From the NCBI RefSeq assembly GCF_000286835.2, contig NZ_AJYD02000038.1, forward strand, positions 801,499-865,498: a DNA stretch of 64,000 nt, read 5' to 3'. Numbering within the stretch: position 1 is the first letter of the stretch; every line of letters starts with the position of its first letter. The DNA comes from Enterovibrio norvegicus FF-33. Lineage in GTDB: Bacteria > Pseudomonadota > Gammaproteobacteria > Enterobacterales > Vibrionaceae. Made by a program: the position numbers and the translations under genes. Below, piece by piece: positions 43,341 through 53,712 of the stretch. The notes below the pieces were generated by a model that did no database searches, had not been told where the DNA came from, and saw only the letters and a list, made by a program, of their open reading frames with translations.

Positions 43341-45425
43341 ATGACAGATCTAAGTAAATACAGAAACATTGGTATTTTCGCGCACGTTGATGCGGGTAAA
43401 ACCACTACTACCGAGCGTATCCTTAAGCTTACCGGTCAAATCCACAAAACTGGTGAGGTTCACGATGGTGAATCTACTACCGACTTTATGGAACAGGAAG
43501 CTGAGCGTGGTATTACCATCCAGTCAGCAGCAGTTAGCTGTTTCTGGAAAGACCACCGTTTTAACGTTATCGATACTCCGGGACACGTTGACTTCACTGT
43601 AGAAGTTTATCGCTCACTGAAAGTACTTGATGGTGGTATCGGTGTTTTCTGTGGTTCTGGTGGTGTTGAGCCTCAGTCAGAAACTAACTGGCGCTACGCG
43701 AACGAATCAGAAGTTGCACGTATCATCTTCGTTAACAAACTAGACCGTATGGGTGCAGACTTCTTCCGAGTTGTTAAGCAAACTAAAGACGTGCTAGCTG
43801 CTAACCCATTGGTTATGGTTCTACCAATCGGTATCGAAGACGAATTCTGCGGTGTTGTAGACCTTCTGACTCGTAAAGCATACGTTTGGGATGACTCAGG
43901 TCTTCCTGAAAACTACGAGATCACAGATGTTCCTGAGAACATGCTTGATCAAGTAGAAGAATACCGTGAGATGCTAGTCGAAACTGCTGTTGAGCAAGAC
44001 GACGACCTGATGGAAGCATACATGGAAGGCGAAGAGCCATCTATTGAGCAGCTTAAAGCATGTATCCGTAAGGGTACTCGCACAATGGATTTCTTCCCAG
44101 CTTACTGTGGTTCTGCTTTCAAGAACAAAGGTATGCAACTAATTCTTGATGCTGTTGTTGATTACCTTCCTTCTCCAACTGAAGTTGATCCACAACCACT
44201 GATGGACGAAAACGGCGAAGAAAATGGCGAGCACGCTATTGTTTCTGCTGACGAAACTTTCAAAGCGCTGGCATTCAAAATCATGGATGACCGCTTTGGT
44301 GCACTAACATTCGTACGTATTTACTCAGGTAAACTGAACAAGGGTGACACCATCCTTAACTCGTTTACTGGTAAAACTGAGCGTGTTGGCCGTATGGTTG
44401 AGATGCAAGCAGATGACCGTAACGAACTAACTAGCGCACAAGCTGGTGATATCATCGCTATCGTTGGTATGAAAAACGTGCAGACTGGTCACACTCTGTG
44501 TGATCCTAAGCACCAAGTTACGCTTGAGCCAATGATCTTCCCAGTGCCAGTAATCTCAATCGCAGTTGCTCCTAAAGACAAAGGCGGTTCTGAGAAAATG
44601 GGTATCGCAATCGGTAAAATGGTTGCAGAAGATCCAACGTTCCAAGTTGAAACTGATGAAGAAACTGGTGAAACCATCCTGAAAGGTATGGGCGAACTTC
44701 ACCTAGACATCAAAGTTGATATCTTGAAGCGTACTTACGGTGTAGACCTAACTGTTGGTCAACCACAAGTTGCTTACCGTGAAACTATCACTAAAGCTGT
44801 TGAAGATAGCTACACGCACAAGAAACAGTCTGGTGGTTCTGGTCAGTTCGGTAAGATCGACTACATCATGAAGCCAGGCGAAGTTGGTTCAGGTTTCTCG
44901 TTCAAGTCTTCTGTAGTGGGCGGTAACGTTCCTAAAGAATTCTGGCCTGCAATCGAGAAAGGCTTCAAAGGCATGATGGATACTGGTGTTCTTGCTGGTT
45001 TCCCTGTACTTGATGTTGAAATCGAGCTACTTGACGGTGGCTTCCACGCAGTCGATTCATCTGCAGTAGCATTTGAAATCGCAGCGAAAGGTGCATTCCG
45101 TCAATCTATGCCTAAAGCGGGTGCTCAACTTCTAGAGCCAATCATGGCTGTAGACGTGTTCACTCCAGATGACCATGTTGGTGATGTAATCGGTGACCTT
45201 AACCGTCGTCGTGGCATGATCAAAGACCAAATGGCTGGCGTAACGGGTGTTCGTGTTAAAGCGGACGTACCATTGTCAGAAATGTTTGGTTACATCGGTA
45301 CCCTACGTACAATGACTTCAGGTCGCGGCCAATTCTCTATGGAATTTGCACATTACGCACCTTGTCCTGCGAACGTTGCTGAAAAAGTTATTGCTGACGT
45401 TAAAGCGCTTAACGCTAAGAAGTAA
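43341..45425 (+). CDS. fusA: Elongation factor G, probably the second copy (FusA2-type)
   Basis: This 694-residue translocation GTPase has G motifs in order: [18 protein letters not shown] and NKLDR, then EF-G domains II-V ([21 protein letters not shown]). It is not beside rpsL, rpsG and tuf as the main fusA is, and vibrios usually carry a second EF-G, so this is likely that one. Codon choice is strongly biased (GGT, CGT, AAC, CTA-rich), unlike its neighbours, which indicates high expression. Confidence 0.93.
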   Translation: MTDLSKYRNIGIFAHVDAGKTTTTERILKLTGQIHKTGEVHDGESTTDFMEQEAERGITIQSAAVSCFWKDHRFNVIDTPGHVDFTVEVYRSLKVLDGGIGVFCGSGGVEPQSETNWRYANESEVARIIFVNKLDRMGADFFRVVKQTKDVLAANPLVMVLPIGIEDEFCGVVDLLTRKAYVWDDSGLPENYEITDVPENMLDQVEEYREMLVETAVEQDDDLMEAYMEGEEPSIEQLKACIRKGTRTMDFFPAYCGSAFKNKGMQLILDAVVDYLPSPTEVDPQPLMDENGEENGEHAIVSADETFKALAFKIMDDRFGALTFVRIYSGKLNKGDTILNSFTGKTERVGRMVEMQADDRNELTSAQAGDIIAIVGMKNVQTGHTLCDPKHQVTLEPMIFPVPVISIAVAPKDKGGSEKMGIAIGKMVAEDPTFQVETDEETGETILKGMGELHLDIKVDILKRTYGVDLTVGQPQVAYRETITKAVEDSYTHKKQSGGSGQFGKIDYIMKPGEVGSGFSFKSSVVGGNVPKEFWPAIEKGFKGMMDTGVLAGFPVLDVEIELLDGGFHAVDSSAVAFEIAAKGAFRQSMPKAGAQLLEPIMAVDVFTPDDHVGDVIGDLNRRRGMIKDQMAGVTGVRVKADVPLSEMFGYIGTLRTMTSGRGQFSMEFAHYAPCPANVAEKVIADVKALNAKK

Positions 45426-45448
45426 TTCTTACTAAGTCAGTAATACTA

Positions 45449-45485
45449 AAAAACCCGCACGCGAAAGCCTGCGGGTTTTTTGTTT
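45449..45485 (+). terminator. Intrinsic terminator after the EF-G gene
   Basis: AAACCCGCA pairs with TGCGGGTTT, followed by a long T-run. The A-run in front also makes it usable from the other strand. Confidence 0.92.
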
Positions 45486-45518
45486 TTCGTTTTTGAAAAA
45501 CAGTCGATCAATCCATCG

Positions 45519-45989
45519 CTATTGAGGTGAAGGTTGAGTGGCCAATTTTGCTAAAGAGAGCAACGCTTTTTCTACCTTTTTAACAGACATTCCACAGTCT
45601 TCAATACGATGCCGCTCTGCTACATAGGTAGGGTTGTTGTAGCCTAACCACACTTCTCCTTTAGCATCTTCCCAAATCAGTGCTTTTTGCGGAAGATCGA
45701 TACCCACTGTTTGACTACACACCATCATCGGTGTGCCAACTTTAGGGTTACCAAAGATGACTAACTCCGTTGGGCGTAATGACATACCTGCATTTTTTGC
45801 TCCTTCTGCGTGATTCACGCGTCCGATAACATTGAGTCCACGGGCTTTGGCGGCGACGATTAGTCGTTCTGTCGTAATGGGGACACTGTATTGGCTTTGA
45901 ATCTGAACCATTCCTTCTTGAGCATGAGCTAAAGAAGGAAAAGCGATGAAAGCAGCCAAAAGTGCTAAAAGTCCGAAATTCAATTTCAT
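45519..45989 (-). CDS. Exported DUF302 protein
   Basis: This 156-residue protein has a signal peptide (cleavage after LAHA) and a DUF302 domain (ERLIVAAKARGLNVIGRVNH, ELVIFGNPKVGTPMM). It is periplasmic, with unknown function. It is convergent with the EF-G gene. Confidence 0.87.
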   Translation of the reverse strand: MKLNFGLLALLAAFIAFPSLAHAQEGMVQIQSQYSVPITTERLIVAAKARGLNVIGRVNHAEGAKNAGMSLRPTELVIFGNPKVGTPMMVCSQTVGIDLPQKALIWEDAKGEVWLGYNNPTYVAERHRIEDCGMSVKKVEKALLSLAKLATQPSPQ

Positions 45990-46354
45990 AGTCGAATCCT
46001 TAATGCGAATACCTTAACGATAAAGCGAATAAATTAAGGCGCTACTCACCCGTTGATGAGTTGAGTAGAACTGCATGCCGACACATAAAGACTAGCAAAT
46101 TGTGCAAAGTGTCACTGAAATACATAAAAGAATAATCAACTTAGGTGGGATTTAGAGCGTTTGTGATGAATGCATTACGATTTCTTATTAATCAGATAGG
46201 GTTTGTATGGCATATGTACAGTCGAAAATAGACAGATTCAGCGTTTGAACGATGTACGCGGAGACAGCAAAAAATGCGAACAAAGCATTAAGTAGTCGGC
46301 ATGAATTGTGATTTATATTCGTATTTCAATTGGTTAATCGTGAGCTACTGCGTA
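45990..46354. other. AT-rich intergenic region, no gene seen
   Basis: About 365 bases between the DUF302 start and the terminator of the next gene. It must hold the DUF302 promoter. No repeats or small genes were identified. Confidence 0.4.
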
Positions 46355-46384
46355 AAGGTCTCCAGTAGGAGATCAGGAGACCTT
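46355..46384 (-). terminator. Hairpin after the alkaline-phosphatase-superfamily gene
   Basis: AAGGTCTCC/GGAGACCTT stem, 12-nt loop, followed by TTT on the minus strand, 17 bases after the stop codon. Confidence 0.65.
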
Positions 46385-46400
46385 CATGTGTTCGCGAGTG

Positions 46401-49319
46401 TTATTCCAATGGTTGCGTACCAATAAGGTTGGGCAATAGTGATGGAAAACCCCAACCGTCTTCGCCAACTTCTACAGAATTGCCGGACAAATACTCATAG
46501 AGGGTGGGTGACAAAGAGCCATTGATTGCAGTTGTCACGCGTTGGTGAGCGGTAACCGGCGTCCCCCAAAACCCAATGAAGGCATCTTTCTCATGAAAAT
46601 GCTCGCCAGCATGACGTCCGGGTACCTTGGTGTTGTAGCCAACGCCTTGTGCGGGGAAAAGGTTGATGGTGCCTGCTCGGCTTTCATCATAAAGGTGGGC
46701 AAGCTGATTGACGCTGTCTGGTCTAGGGGTGAGTCTTGTTAGCTGTTGCCATGTGCTTTTATCACACCAGGTCTGCGGACTGGTTGCGTCTACTTTGTTC
46801 ATGCACTGGTCAATTAACGCAGATTTCTCCTGCTGTTCTGTTTCGCTCAACGCTGCTGCGTAAGGGTTGGTCTCATAAAGATTCAACAGCACAGGTGTTT
46901 GGCCGTTTTTAGCGTGATACAAAGTGCGGTTGCCGATTCGAGTAATAAATTCATCATGTCGAACGCCATCTTTCACCGCGACCAAACGCAACGTACAGGC
47001 CGATAAGCTGCAGTCTTGTTCGCGAACCGCAAGGTAATCCAAGCTATCGCCAAGGCGTGAAACGGTTTCGTGCACCATGTCTATCGCAGGATCATCCTTC
47101 TTCGCGGATAAAGGCTTCCAGAAAATGAGTTCGCTATAGAGAGGCTGTGTTTCCCAGCCTCGTTGGCTATTGAATAGATCCATCATGTAGTTACCACCCG
47201 CGGTGGATGCCACAATGACATCAATCCCTTTATTACTTGGGTAATCGAAGGTGTGGGTGATTTTAGGCCCTTCTCCTTCATCAGATGAAATCTTGCGAAT
47301 ACGCAAAGACATGTCGTAATCCGATTGGATGCCCTCAAACACTTCTTTCTCTGGGCTAACGATATGGTAGATAGGTGACAAACCATGATCGCCGGCTATG
47401 CCCCAAAGCACCTGATCGTAAACGCCTGCTTTGCGGTAAACCGTTTCCATTTCTCCGAGCCAAAAATCTAAACGATTGAGCTCGCCCGTTGGCGCGAGAA
47501 TTTCATTTGCAAAGGGGCCCGTGAAATGGGCGAAATGGTCTGCCCAAGGGTTATAGGCCAACACAAAGTCAGGTAGGCCTTTTTGAGAAAGCTTGGCGTA
47601 ATCTCCCAGCTTGTCTTTTATGGTTAATCGCTTGGTCGAGCGCGTTAGCGGCGTCCACCATGTGATGTCTTGATAGGCGTGGATGTCTTTTATTAAGCTT
47701 TCGCGCATCGAGTGAAGGGAGACTTCTATCTCGCCGCGCTTGCGTAGATCTTTCAAGCAGCGCTGCTCACCAAAATCACGTATCGCCTCCCCGAGGCCAA
47801 GGTTAATCAGAGGGTCGTAACTGGATTGCGCATACCAATCATATTGTGCATTGCAGTTAAGCGTGACCAGTGGAACCAACCGCTCAAATTGCGTCTTTGC
47901 ACCGTTACCACTAAATAGTGGATCGAGCTGAATGGCGTCGTTACCAAAGAAGTAATAGGCGCGATCTTGTTCGCGATCGACAAAGTGAAAATTCGGGATA
48001 CCCGTGCCACCGTCGCCTGCCACGTTTGCACCGGTTTTGATGATCGGCAAATTGCGTACGCTGATGGTGGGTGTGGTCGACACACCATATTCCACAACGC
48101 CCTTCGCGCCTTCTTGATAAAGTCTGCTGAAGAAAGGCAGGTAGCGTGGGTCGGTATAAGGTGTGTCCGCAATCTCAAACAAGAAAGTGTTATCTGGCAA
48201 GTGGTTTGTCTGAGTGATTTCGACGCCTTTCGGTGCAAAGCCTTCGATGTTCTGTTCATCACGCTTCACTTGCTGCAAGAAAGGTGAAGGTTGCTTGCTC
48301 ACCAAGCCTTGAATCAGGCCTTGTTGCAGACCATCAACTGTCATTTGAACGGCAAAGGGACGTGTGTTTTGATGCGCTAAATAGGCAAGTAATGCATTGG
48401 GCTCATCGTTCAGTGCGTCTTGCATCCACGCGTTTAATGCGTCGACTTTCGCGCCTTCAAGCAGGTATTGACGATAGCCTTTCAACACATTTAATCGCAC
48501 AAAATCGACCAAGCTGATGGTAATGGCTTGGGCGCGATTGTTCTTTTTGGTCTGGTTTTCAGGTTTGGCGTCATCAATAATGCTGAGAATGGCCGCTTTC
48601 ATGTCGCCTTCTTCAAGGCTTTCACTGTACTTAGTGAGCATGTTTACCAGCACTTGCTGCACGGTGGCGACCGTTTCCCTGTCTGCTTTGCTGTCCGTGA
48701 GGTATTGATATTGATCGGGCAGGTCATCGCCATAAAGCAGTTTATCTTTGCCAAAAAGGGCATCATAAAGCGTCACAAGTGCGGCGATGAACTGTCGATT
48801 CAGCAGGGCTTCTTCTTCGGTTTTAGGGCCATGGCTGCTTGATTTGGTCGCTTCTTTTTTATCATCGATTGAGAACAATGAATGCTGCCATTGCGTGAGT
48901 TCAGCCTCAGTGAAAGTGTCCAGCAAATACTGTTTGAAGATGTCTTGGTTAACCACTTCGCCGGTGTAGCGATCGTAAAAGCTATAGAGCAAGTGCCCGA
49001 GCTGAATCGCGTATTTCGGATTGGATAACTGAGAAATGACTCTGGCCTTAACGCTCGCATCGAGAGGTAAGGTCAATACCAATGCATCGAGCGCGACACC
49101 ACCAACCATAAACAGCGCGATGTCACGGCTGGTGGCTGCGCTGATATTCATAGATTCGTAGATATTAGAATAAACCAGCTGACTGCTGTTATAAATGGCA
49201 CCAACGAGAGGAGTACTTCCAAGATCAGGCTCGGAGTTAGCTGAAGTACAGAAAGAAGTAACGGTCAGGGATAAAGAGACCGTTACTGCACAGCGTCGTA
49301 TCGATTGGATGCGTGTCAT
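46401..49319 (-). CDS. Alkaline-phosphatase-superfamily protein with a long N-terminal extension
   Basis: This 972-residue exported protein has a signal peptide (residues 1-28). Residues 1-370 are helical and unlike any family I know. The rest resembles type I phosphodiesterase/nucleotide pyrophosphatase enzymes: PTISVRNLPIIKTG contains the likely nucleophile region, and metal-ligand candidates are in WADHFAHFTGP, AGDHGLSP and HAGEHFHEKDAF. The substrate could be a phosphodiester, a nucleotide or a phospholipid headgroup. It is not obviously linked to its neighbours. Confidence 0.8.
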   Translation of the reverse strand: MTRIQSIRRCAVTVSLSLTVTSFCTSANSEPDLGSTPLVGAIYNSSQLVYSNIYESMNISAATSRDIALFMVGGVALDALVLTLPLDASVKARVISQLSNPKYAIQLGHLLYSFYDRYTGEVVNQDIFKQYLLDTFTEAELTQWQHSLFSIDDKKEATKSSSHGPKTEEEALLNRQFIAALVTLYDALFGKDKLLYGDDLPDQYQYLTDSKADRETVATVQQVLVNMLTKYSESLEEGDMKAAILSIIDDAKPENQTKKNNRAQAITISLVDFVRLNVLKGYRQYLLEGAKVDALNAWMQDALNDEPNALLAYLAHQNTRPFAVQMTVDGLQQGLIQGLVSKQPSPFLQQVKRDEQNIEGFAPKGVEITQTNHLPDNTFLFEIADTPYTDPRYLPFFSRLYQEGAKGVVEYGVSTTPTISVRNLPIIKTGANVAGDGGTGIPNFHFVDREQDRAYYFFGNDAIQLDPLFSGNGAKTQFERLVPLVTLNCNAQYDWYAQSSYDPLINLGLGEAIRDFGEQRCLKDLRKRGEIEVSLHSMRESLIKDIHAYQDITWWTPLTRSTKRLTIKDKLGDYAKLSQKGLPDFVLAYNPWADHFAHFTGPFANEILAPTGELNRLDFWLGEMETVYRKAGVYDQVLWGIAGDHGLSPIYHIVSPEKEVFEGIQSDYDMSLRIRKISSDEGEGPKITHTFDYPSNKGIDVIVASTAGGNYMMDLFNSQRGWETQPLYSELIFWKPLSAKKDDPAIDMVHETVSRLGDSLDYLAVREQDCSLSACTLRLVAVKDGVRHDEFITRIGNRTLYHAKNGQTPVLLNLYETNPYAAALSETEQQEKSALIDQCMNKVDATSPQTWCDKSTWQQLTRLTPRPDSVNQLAHLYDESRAGTINLFPAQGVGYNTKVPGRHAGEHFHEKDAFIGFWGTPVTAHQRVTTAINGSLSPTLYEYLSGNSVEVGEDGWGFPSLLPNLIGTQPLE

Positions 49320-49444
49320 TAGCCTAATACATTGTCATTGGGTATGACGTAGAGCTTACTAGAGATATCAGATTGTTAGAAAGGGAAGCGGTGCAGTTTT
49401 GCGCAGTTGCTCCGCCCACAATTGAGAACAAAACTCAGATCTCG

Positions 49445-50101
49445 CTATTCGCCATAGTAGGTGGCGAGGTAATCGAGGACGCGCTCATGATCCTCATCGT
49501 CTAGCTCATCCATGCCTTGTTCATCAACCATCCATTCCAAGGTTTCGTCCCAACTATCACGGCTGAGCCCCTGCTGCACAACAAGGTGTAATGAGTGGCA
49601 CACGGAACAGGTAGAGGCAACGAGCGACATGTTTTCATCCGGGGCAAGAATACCTTCACCCAAGGCTTTCACAGGAATCGCTTCATCGCTGCTTTGCCAA
49701 TTTGGCGGCGTCGGATTTTTTGTGGCGAGCCACGCAATGATGGCTGCGCGAGCACCGGGATCTTTTACACCGGGATACGCCATGTTCGTGCCTGGTGCGA
49801 AATCCACGGGTGACGTTAAAAAGGCATCAAGGGATTCCACATCCCATGTTTTCCCTTCAACACGGTTCGCTGAAAGGCCTTCGCTGTAATTGAAGCCCGA
49901 AAACGCGGCGATTTCTCGATCCGCGAGTCCGTAAAGGGGAGGTCCCACAACCGTCATGCCATTAGGGTCTACCTGATGACAGGCTTTACACACGGCGGCT
50001 TGTTGTTCCCCTACAGCAATCAAGGCATCATCTGCCGCGTTTGCTACGAGGGGAGAAAACAAGAAAGCAGCGCCGAACAACGACGCTGTAGTTGATTTCA
50101 T
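49445..50101 (-). CDS. Diheme cytochrome c, partner of sulfite dehydrogenase (SorB-like)
   Basis: This 218-residue periplasmic cytochrome has two heme sites, CKACH (near residue 40) and CSVCH (near residue 160). The signal peptide ends LVANA. I choose the ATG at 50101 (MKSTTAS) with AGGTGG upstream; the ATG at 50110 is too close to it. It follows the molybdoenzyme by 14 bp and should take its electrons. A plain two-domain class I cytochrome is the alternative reading. Confidence 0.87.
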   Translation of the reverse strand: MKSTTASLFGAAFLFSPLVANAADDALIAVGEQQAAVCKACHQVDPNGMTVVGPPLYGLADREIAAFSGFNYSEGLSANRVEGKTWDVESLDAFLTSPVDFAPGTNMAYPGVKDPGARAAIIAWLATKNPTPPNWQSSDEAIPVKALGEGILAPDENMSLVASTCSVCHSLHLVVQQGLSRDSWDETLEWMVDEQGMDELDDEDHERVLDYLATYYGE

Positions 50102-50115
50102 CAAAACCATTCCAC

Positions 50116-51450
50116 CTACCCTTTTACAACGAGTGCGATACGGTGAAAGCTGTTGTTGAGGTAGCCTTTCGGGTTCCATGCAATCGCGAACGGTTGGCTA
50201 ACGCCTTGGTCATCGGTGGCTTTTGCCCACACTTCGTAATAACCGGCTTGCGGGAAAGTGACTTTTGATTCAAAGGTTTGCCATGCGCCGTCATTCGCGG
50301 GATCGGAAAGATCGGCATCGATCCATGTTGCGCCGAAATCGTTCGACAGTTGAACCTTGGAGACTTTACGATCCCCAGACCACGTATGGCCGCGTACTAA
50401 GACTTCTTTACCTGCGACTTCACTGTTCGTTTGCGGCGAGGTGATCAGAGACTTCACAGGCATTCTTTCTATGATCACAAAATCGTCTTTATCGACTTTC
50501 TCTCCCGGTGCAACGGGGCGATTAGGCACGCGATAGGCTTTGCCTGTCATCTTCGGCCCATCATGCACTTGATCTCGCACCGTGATTTTGGTGAGCCATT
50601 TCTGTGAACACGAACCCGGCCAACCTGGCACAACCAAACGAAGCGGCGCACCGTTCATGTCGTGCAATGCTTCGCCATTTTGTGCAAAGGCAATCAGGTT
50701 TTCACCGCCCAAGGCTTTCTCTATCGGTACCCCACGAGAAATGGGCAGTTTGCCTTCCTTGCCCGAAAGGTGTTTATCGGCACTGTAGTGGGCGGTATAC
50801 ACCGCGCCTTCTTGTACGCCGGCTGCTTTCAATACGTCAGCCAAGCGAACGCCCGTCCAAGATGAACACGCAACAGCACCCAAGGTCCATTGGTTGCCTT
50901 TGGCTTTCGGTTCAAAATACGCGCGGCCATTACCACCACATTCCACGACCAATTGTTGCTCAACCACGTCGAAGTTCTTCTTGAGATCTTCGATGGTGAG
51001 TGTCATGGGTTTATCGACTAAACCATCAATGGTCAGTGTCCACGTGTCAGCATCGACAGCAATTGGTGGAATACCGTTGTTACGAATGAAATGTCGTGCT
51101 GTTGGCGTGACATCGTCATTAAGCAGGTGAGGGGGCGTTTCAGCGTTTAATGGTCTGTCGTTAAGCACGATCAGGCCATCTTTCCCTGCAATGGTGACAT
51201 CATCGAGCCCTTCAGCAAATGCGGCGGGAACCATGCCTGCAGGCATATTGCGATGAAAAGGGATCGCGCCGCCAAGCACGGCAGCCATGGTGGCCAAGCC
51301 TGCGCCTTTTAGAAATCCACGTCTGTCAGAGTGGCTTTTTCGACCAAACACCTTTTCGTCTGCGGTTTCTGGGTGTTTGTCATAGAGGTCGTAAATGCCT
51401 TCCGTTTGTTGCGCGTCCGTGTCTGATGAATGTCCTTTCTTATCCGACAT
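50116..51450 (-). CDS. Sulfite dehydrogenase molybdopterin subunit (SorA/SoxC-like)
   Basis: This 444-residue molybdenum enzyme is exported by Tat: the twin-arginine motif is DRRGFLKGAG (residues 43-52). The Mo-ligand cysteine is expected in VECGGNGR; a second conserved segment is ACSSWTGVRLADVL. The C-terminal dimerisation domain has typical WNPKGY. It probably oxidises sulfite to sulfate and passes electrons to the cytochrome encoded next. AGGAGG lies 4 bases before the ATG. A palindrome stands upstream (51496-51525). Confidence 0.88.
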   Translation of the reverse strand: MSDKKGHSSDTDAQQTEGIYDLYDKHPETADEKVFGRKSHSDRRGFLKGAGLATMAAVLGGAIPFHRNMPAGMVPAAFAEGLDDVTIAGKDGLIVLNDRPLNAETPPHLLNDDVTPTARHFIRNNGIPPIAVDADTWTLTIDGLVDKPMTLTIEDLKKNFDVVEQQLVVECGGNGRAYFEPKAKGNQWTLGAVACSSWTGVRLADVLKAAGVQEGAVYTAHYSADKHLSGKEGKLPISRGVPIEKALGGENLIAFAQNGEALHDMNGAPLRLVVPGWPGSCSQKWLTKITVRDQVHDGPKMTGKAYRVPNRPVAPGEKVDKDDFVIIERMPVKSLITSPQTNSEVAGKEVLVRGHTWSGDRKVSKVQLSNDFGATWIDADLSDPANDGAWQTFESKVTFPQAGYYEVWAKATDDQGVSQPFAIAWNPKGYLNNSFHRIALVVKG

Positions 51451-51495
51451 AGTGCCTCCTACTTAATGAGCCAACTGAGCTGTTTGAATAGTTAT

Positions 51496-51525
51496 ATTAA
51501 AAATGTAAGCGGTTACATTTTTAAT
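51496..51525. promoter_or_regulatory. Perfect 13-bp inverted repeat upstream of the sulfite dehydrogenase operon
   Basis: ATTAAAAATGTAA and TTACATTTTTAAT are separated by GCGG, 46 bases upstream of the start codon. The core TGTAAGCGGTTACA resembles operators of LacI-type or similar dimeric regulators. There is no adjacent coding sequence to end, so an operator is more likely than a terminator. Confidence 0.55.
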
Positions 51526-51704
51526 AATAAAGTATAGGCACAGCTTTGATTGGGCTTTAGTGCGACTTGTAGGGCTTTCTTAGTAGCGGGACATGGATGC
51601 GCAGTAATGCGTTGAAAATTGCGATGTGTGCTGGCTTTTTCGCAAAAGATTTCTAGTCACTTTTTCCAACAACTTAGGCTGACATGTGGTGAGTCAGCTT
51701 AATT

Positions 51705-52583
51705 TTAGTTTGTCGAACTTTTGGGAGGCTTATTTCGAATGGTGCTATCACTGATCTTGGGAGCGCCAAACAAATAGGTTAGACGAACACTTATGGGCGT
51801 CTTGGCAGGCGAAAAGGCCAGCGTGACGAGTGTTTTCCATTGGTGAAAGGTCACCACAAAGGGATTCCAACTGTTTATGGCATGTGGAATACCGTAATGA
51901 ATGTGGATGTCGCTTCTTTCTTCAACAAAAGTACCAAACAGTTTGTCCCATATGATCAAGACGCCTGCAAAATTTTTGTCGATGTATTCTGGGTTTCGAG
52001 CGTGATGCACGCGGTGATGAGAGGGCGTATTGAAAATGTGTTCAATCCAACCCAATTTTTCCACTGTGCAGGTATGAACAAAGAATTGGAAGCCAAGGTT
52101 AAGTGCAACCACCACCACAACGAAAGTCGGTGGGTAACCAAGTAACATGAGCGGGGTCCAGAACAACCACATGCCTGAAATGGGGTAGGTCAGGCTTTGG
52201 CGAAACGCCGTCGTGAAGTTCATCTTCTCGGAGCTATGATGGGCAACGTGTGAGGCCCATAGCCAATGCACGTTATGCGATGTTCGATGAAACCAATAAT
52301 AAAAGAAATCTTGAAGAATAAATGCGGAAAATACCGCCAATGGCGTCATGGTGATATCGAACAGGCGAAACTGATACAGCCATAAGAAGAAAGGCATGAG
52401 TAGAACGGTGGCGATAATATCTGCGCCTTGATGAAGACCGGCAAGGCTAAAGTTACACACTAGCTCTTTCAACGAATAGTCGTTGGTGCCTTGCCTGCGC
52501 AGCAGTCGGTATTCAAGCACCATGCAGATTAAAAACAGCGGTGCAAGAAAAACCAGTGTTAGTGATTCCCAGCCTGATTCCAT
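51705..52583 (-). CDS. Sterol desaturase / fatty acid hydroxylase family membrane protein
   Basis: This 292-residue membrane protein has three histidine boxes for a di-iron centre: HRTSH, HVAHH and HRVHH, with four or more membrane segments. It oxidises a lipid substrate that cannot be predicted. Confidence 0.9.
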   Translation of the reverse strand: MESGWESLTLVFLAPLFLICMVLEYRLLRRQGTNDYSLKELVCNFSLAGLHQGADIIATVLLMPFFLWLYQFRLFDITMTPLAVFSAFILQDFFYYWFHRTSHNVHWLWASHVAHHSSEKMNFTTAFRQSLTYPISGMWLFWTPLMLLGYPPTFVVVVVALNLGFQFFVHTCTVEKLGWIEHIFNTPSHHRVHHARNPEYIDKNFAGVLIIWDKLFGTFVEERSDIHIHYGIPHAINSWNPFVVTFHQWKTLVTLAFSPAKTPISVRLTYLFGAPKISDSTIRNKPPKSSTN

Positions 52584-52717
52584 GTCATTTCCATATGTGA
52601 TCTTGGCTTATTCAATCTACACCCTAGCAAATTCTCACTGAACAAACATCTTGAGGATGCTTGGGTATAACCACGAGCACAATGGTGACGACTTCATCTA
52701 ACCGATTGAAAATATGA

Positions 52718-52987
52718 TTACTTTTCTAGTTTGTTTAATGCCGCTGCCCACGGATCTGCGGTCTCATCCTGAGTACAGAAAGTGTCAATATATAGCTCTT
52801 CAGTTTTTTCTCGTGCCCAAGGCGTTTTACGAAGAAACTTGAGGCTAGACTTCACGGAAGGATCGCTTCTAAAGCAGTTAATGGCGATCTGTTGACCTAA
52901 ATATGGCCAGCCATAATGGTCAACTAACGCATTGACGATTTGCTCAAGTTTAAGCCCATGAAGTGGGTTATTTGGTTGGACGTTCAT
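52718..52987 (-). CDS. DUF2132 (VF530-like) small protein
   Basis: This 89-residue protein has the DUF2132 pattern [24 protein letters not shown] and [16 protein letters not shown]. Binding of DNA has been suggested for the family. The ATG at 52987 matches the family start; a longer frame to 53032 does not. Confidence 0.85.
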   Translation of the reverse strand: MNVQPNNPLHGLKLEQIVNALVDHYGWPYLGQQIAINCFRSDPSVKSSLKFLRKTPWAREKTEELYIDTFCTQDETADPWAAALNKLEK

Positions 52988-53114
52988 GTTAAAGCCCGTG
53001 GATGAGTGAATTCGGCTGCGACTTTGCCACAATGTGCGCTGCGCTTCAATCTATCGAGCAAAAAGAAAGGGAGCCTAGGCTCCCGCTCGAATGCTTGCAA
53101 TGTCCAATGCGCGG

Positions 53115-53444
53115 TTAACGGCGCATTGACAGGCGTTGTTCCGTGAACTGATTAAGACGTAAACGGGTTTTGATGTCTTCGCATGCGCGTTGAACACTAA
53201 AGGTTTCTTCCGCTGACAGATGAAGTGACAAAGTGCCACTAAAACGGATATCTTCGCAAATGTCGGCTAACCCTACTAAATCAGACACTTTAGCGTCTTC
53301 TGGATCTTTCAATAGTTTCTCGTGTTGCTTTTGAATTTGAATCACATATATCTGACTTGAATAGGTCAGTGAGGTGAGCATCATTGCTAGCATCGTAAAA
53401 AACAAAGCGAGAGAGACAACAAGTAGAGGTTTATTCGTAGACAT
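53115..53444 (-). CDS. Small single-span membrane protein, unknown
   Basis: This 109-residue protein has one membrane helix (residues about 7-28), then a charged segment facing the other side with two cysteines (ADICEDI, QRACEDI). I recognise no family. Confidence 0.6.
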   Translation of the reverse strand: MSTNKPLLVVSLALFFTMLAMMLTSLTYSSQIYVIQIQKQHEKLLKDPEDAKVSDLVGLADICEDIRFSGTLSLHLSAEETFSVQRACEDIKTRLRLNQFTEQRLSMRR

Positions 53445-53677
53445 AAATTTTAATTGATACCATCAATGTAAATGGAAGCTCTTATTTTAGAAGGGGAAGT
53501 CTACTCTTCTGGACATTGTTTAGGCAAGAGTTTCAATGCGTTATATTGACGGTAATATGGGAGTGACATCTAATTTATTGGTTTTATTTTCACAGGATTA
53601 CAAATTAGTTGCTGTACAGTCTTTCCTGTTTCGTCGTACAGGTTGCAAAAGTAGACCTTTCAGGATAGACATGAGAG

Positions 53678-53696
53678 TATAATGAGAATTAATATC
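53678..53696 (+). promoter_or_regulatory. Fur-box-like site overlapping a -10 box
   Basis: TATAAT-GAGAAT-T-AATATC matches 15 of 19 positions of the classical Fur box (GATAATGATAATCATTATC). It contains TATAAT, so repressor binding would block the promoter. It lies 16 bases before the pseudo-receiver gene and 550 bases before the TonB operon, both plausible iron-regulated targets. Confidence 0.65.
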
Positions 53697-53712
53697 ATTT
53701 GAGGGTGTAGGC

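Noticed and set aside
47807-48262. 151-codon minus-strand frame
   Set aside because: It is an alternative frame inside the 972-residue phosphatase-superfamily gene.
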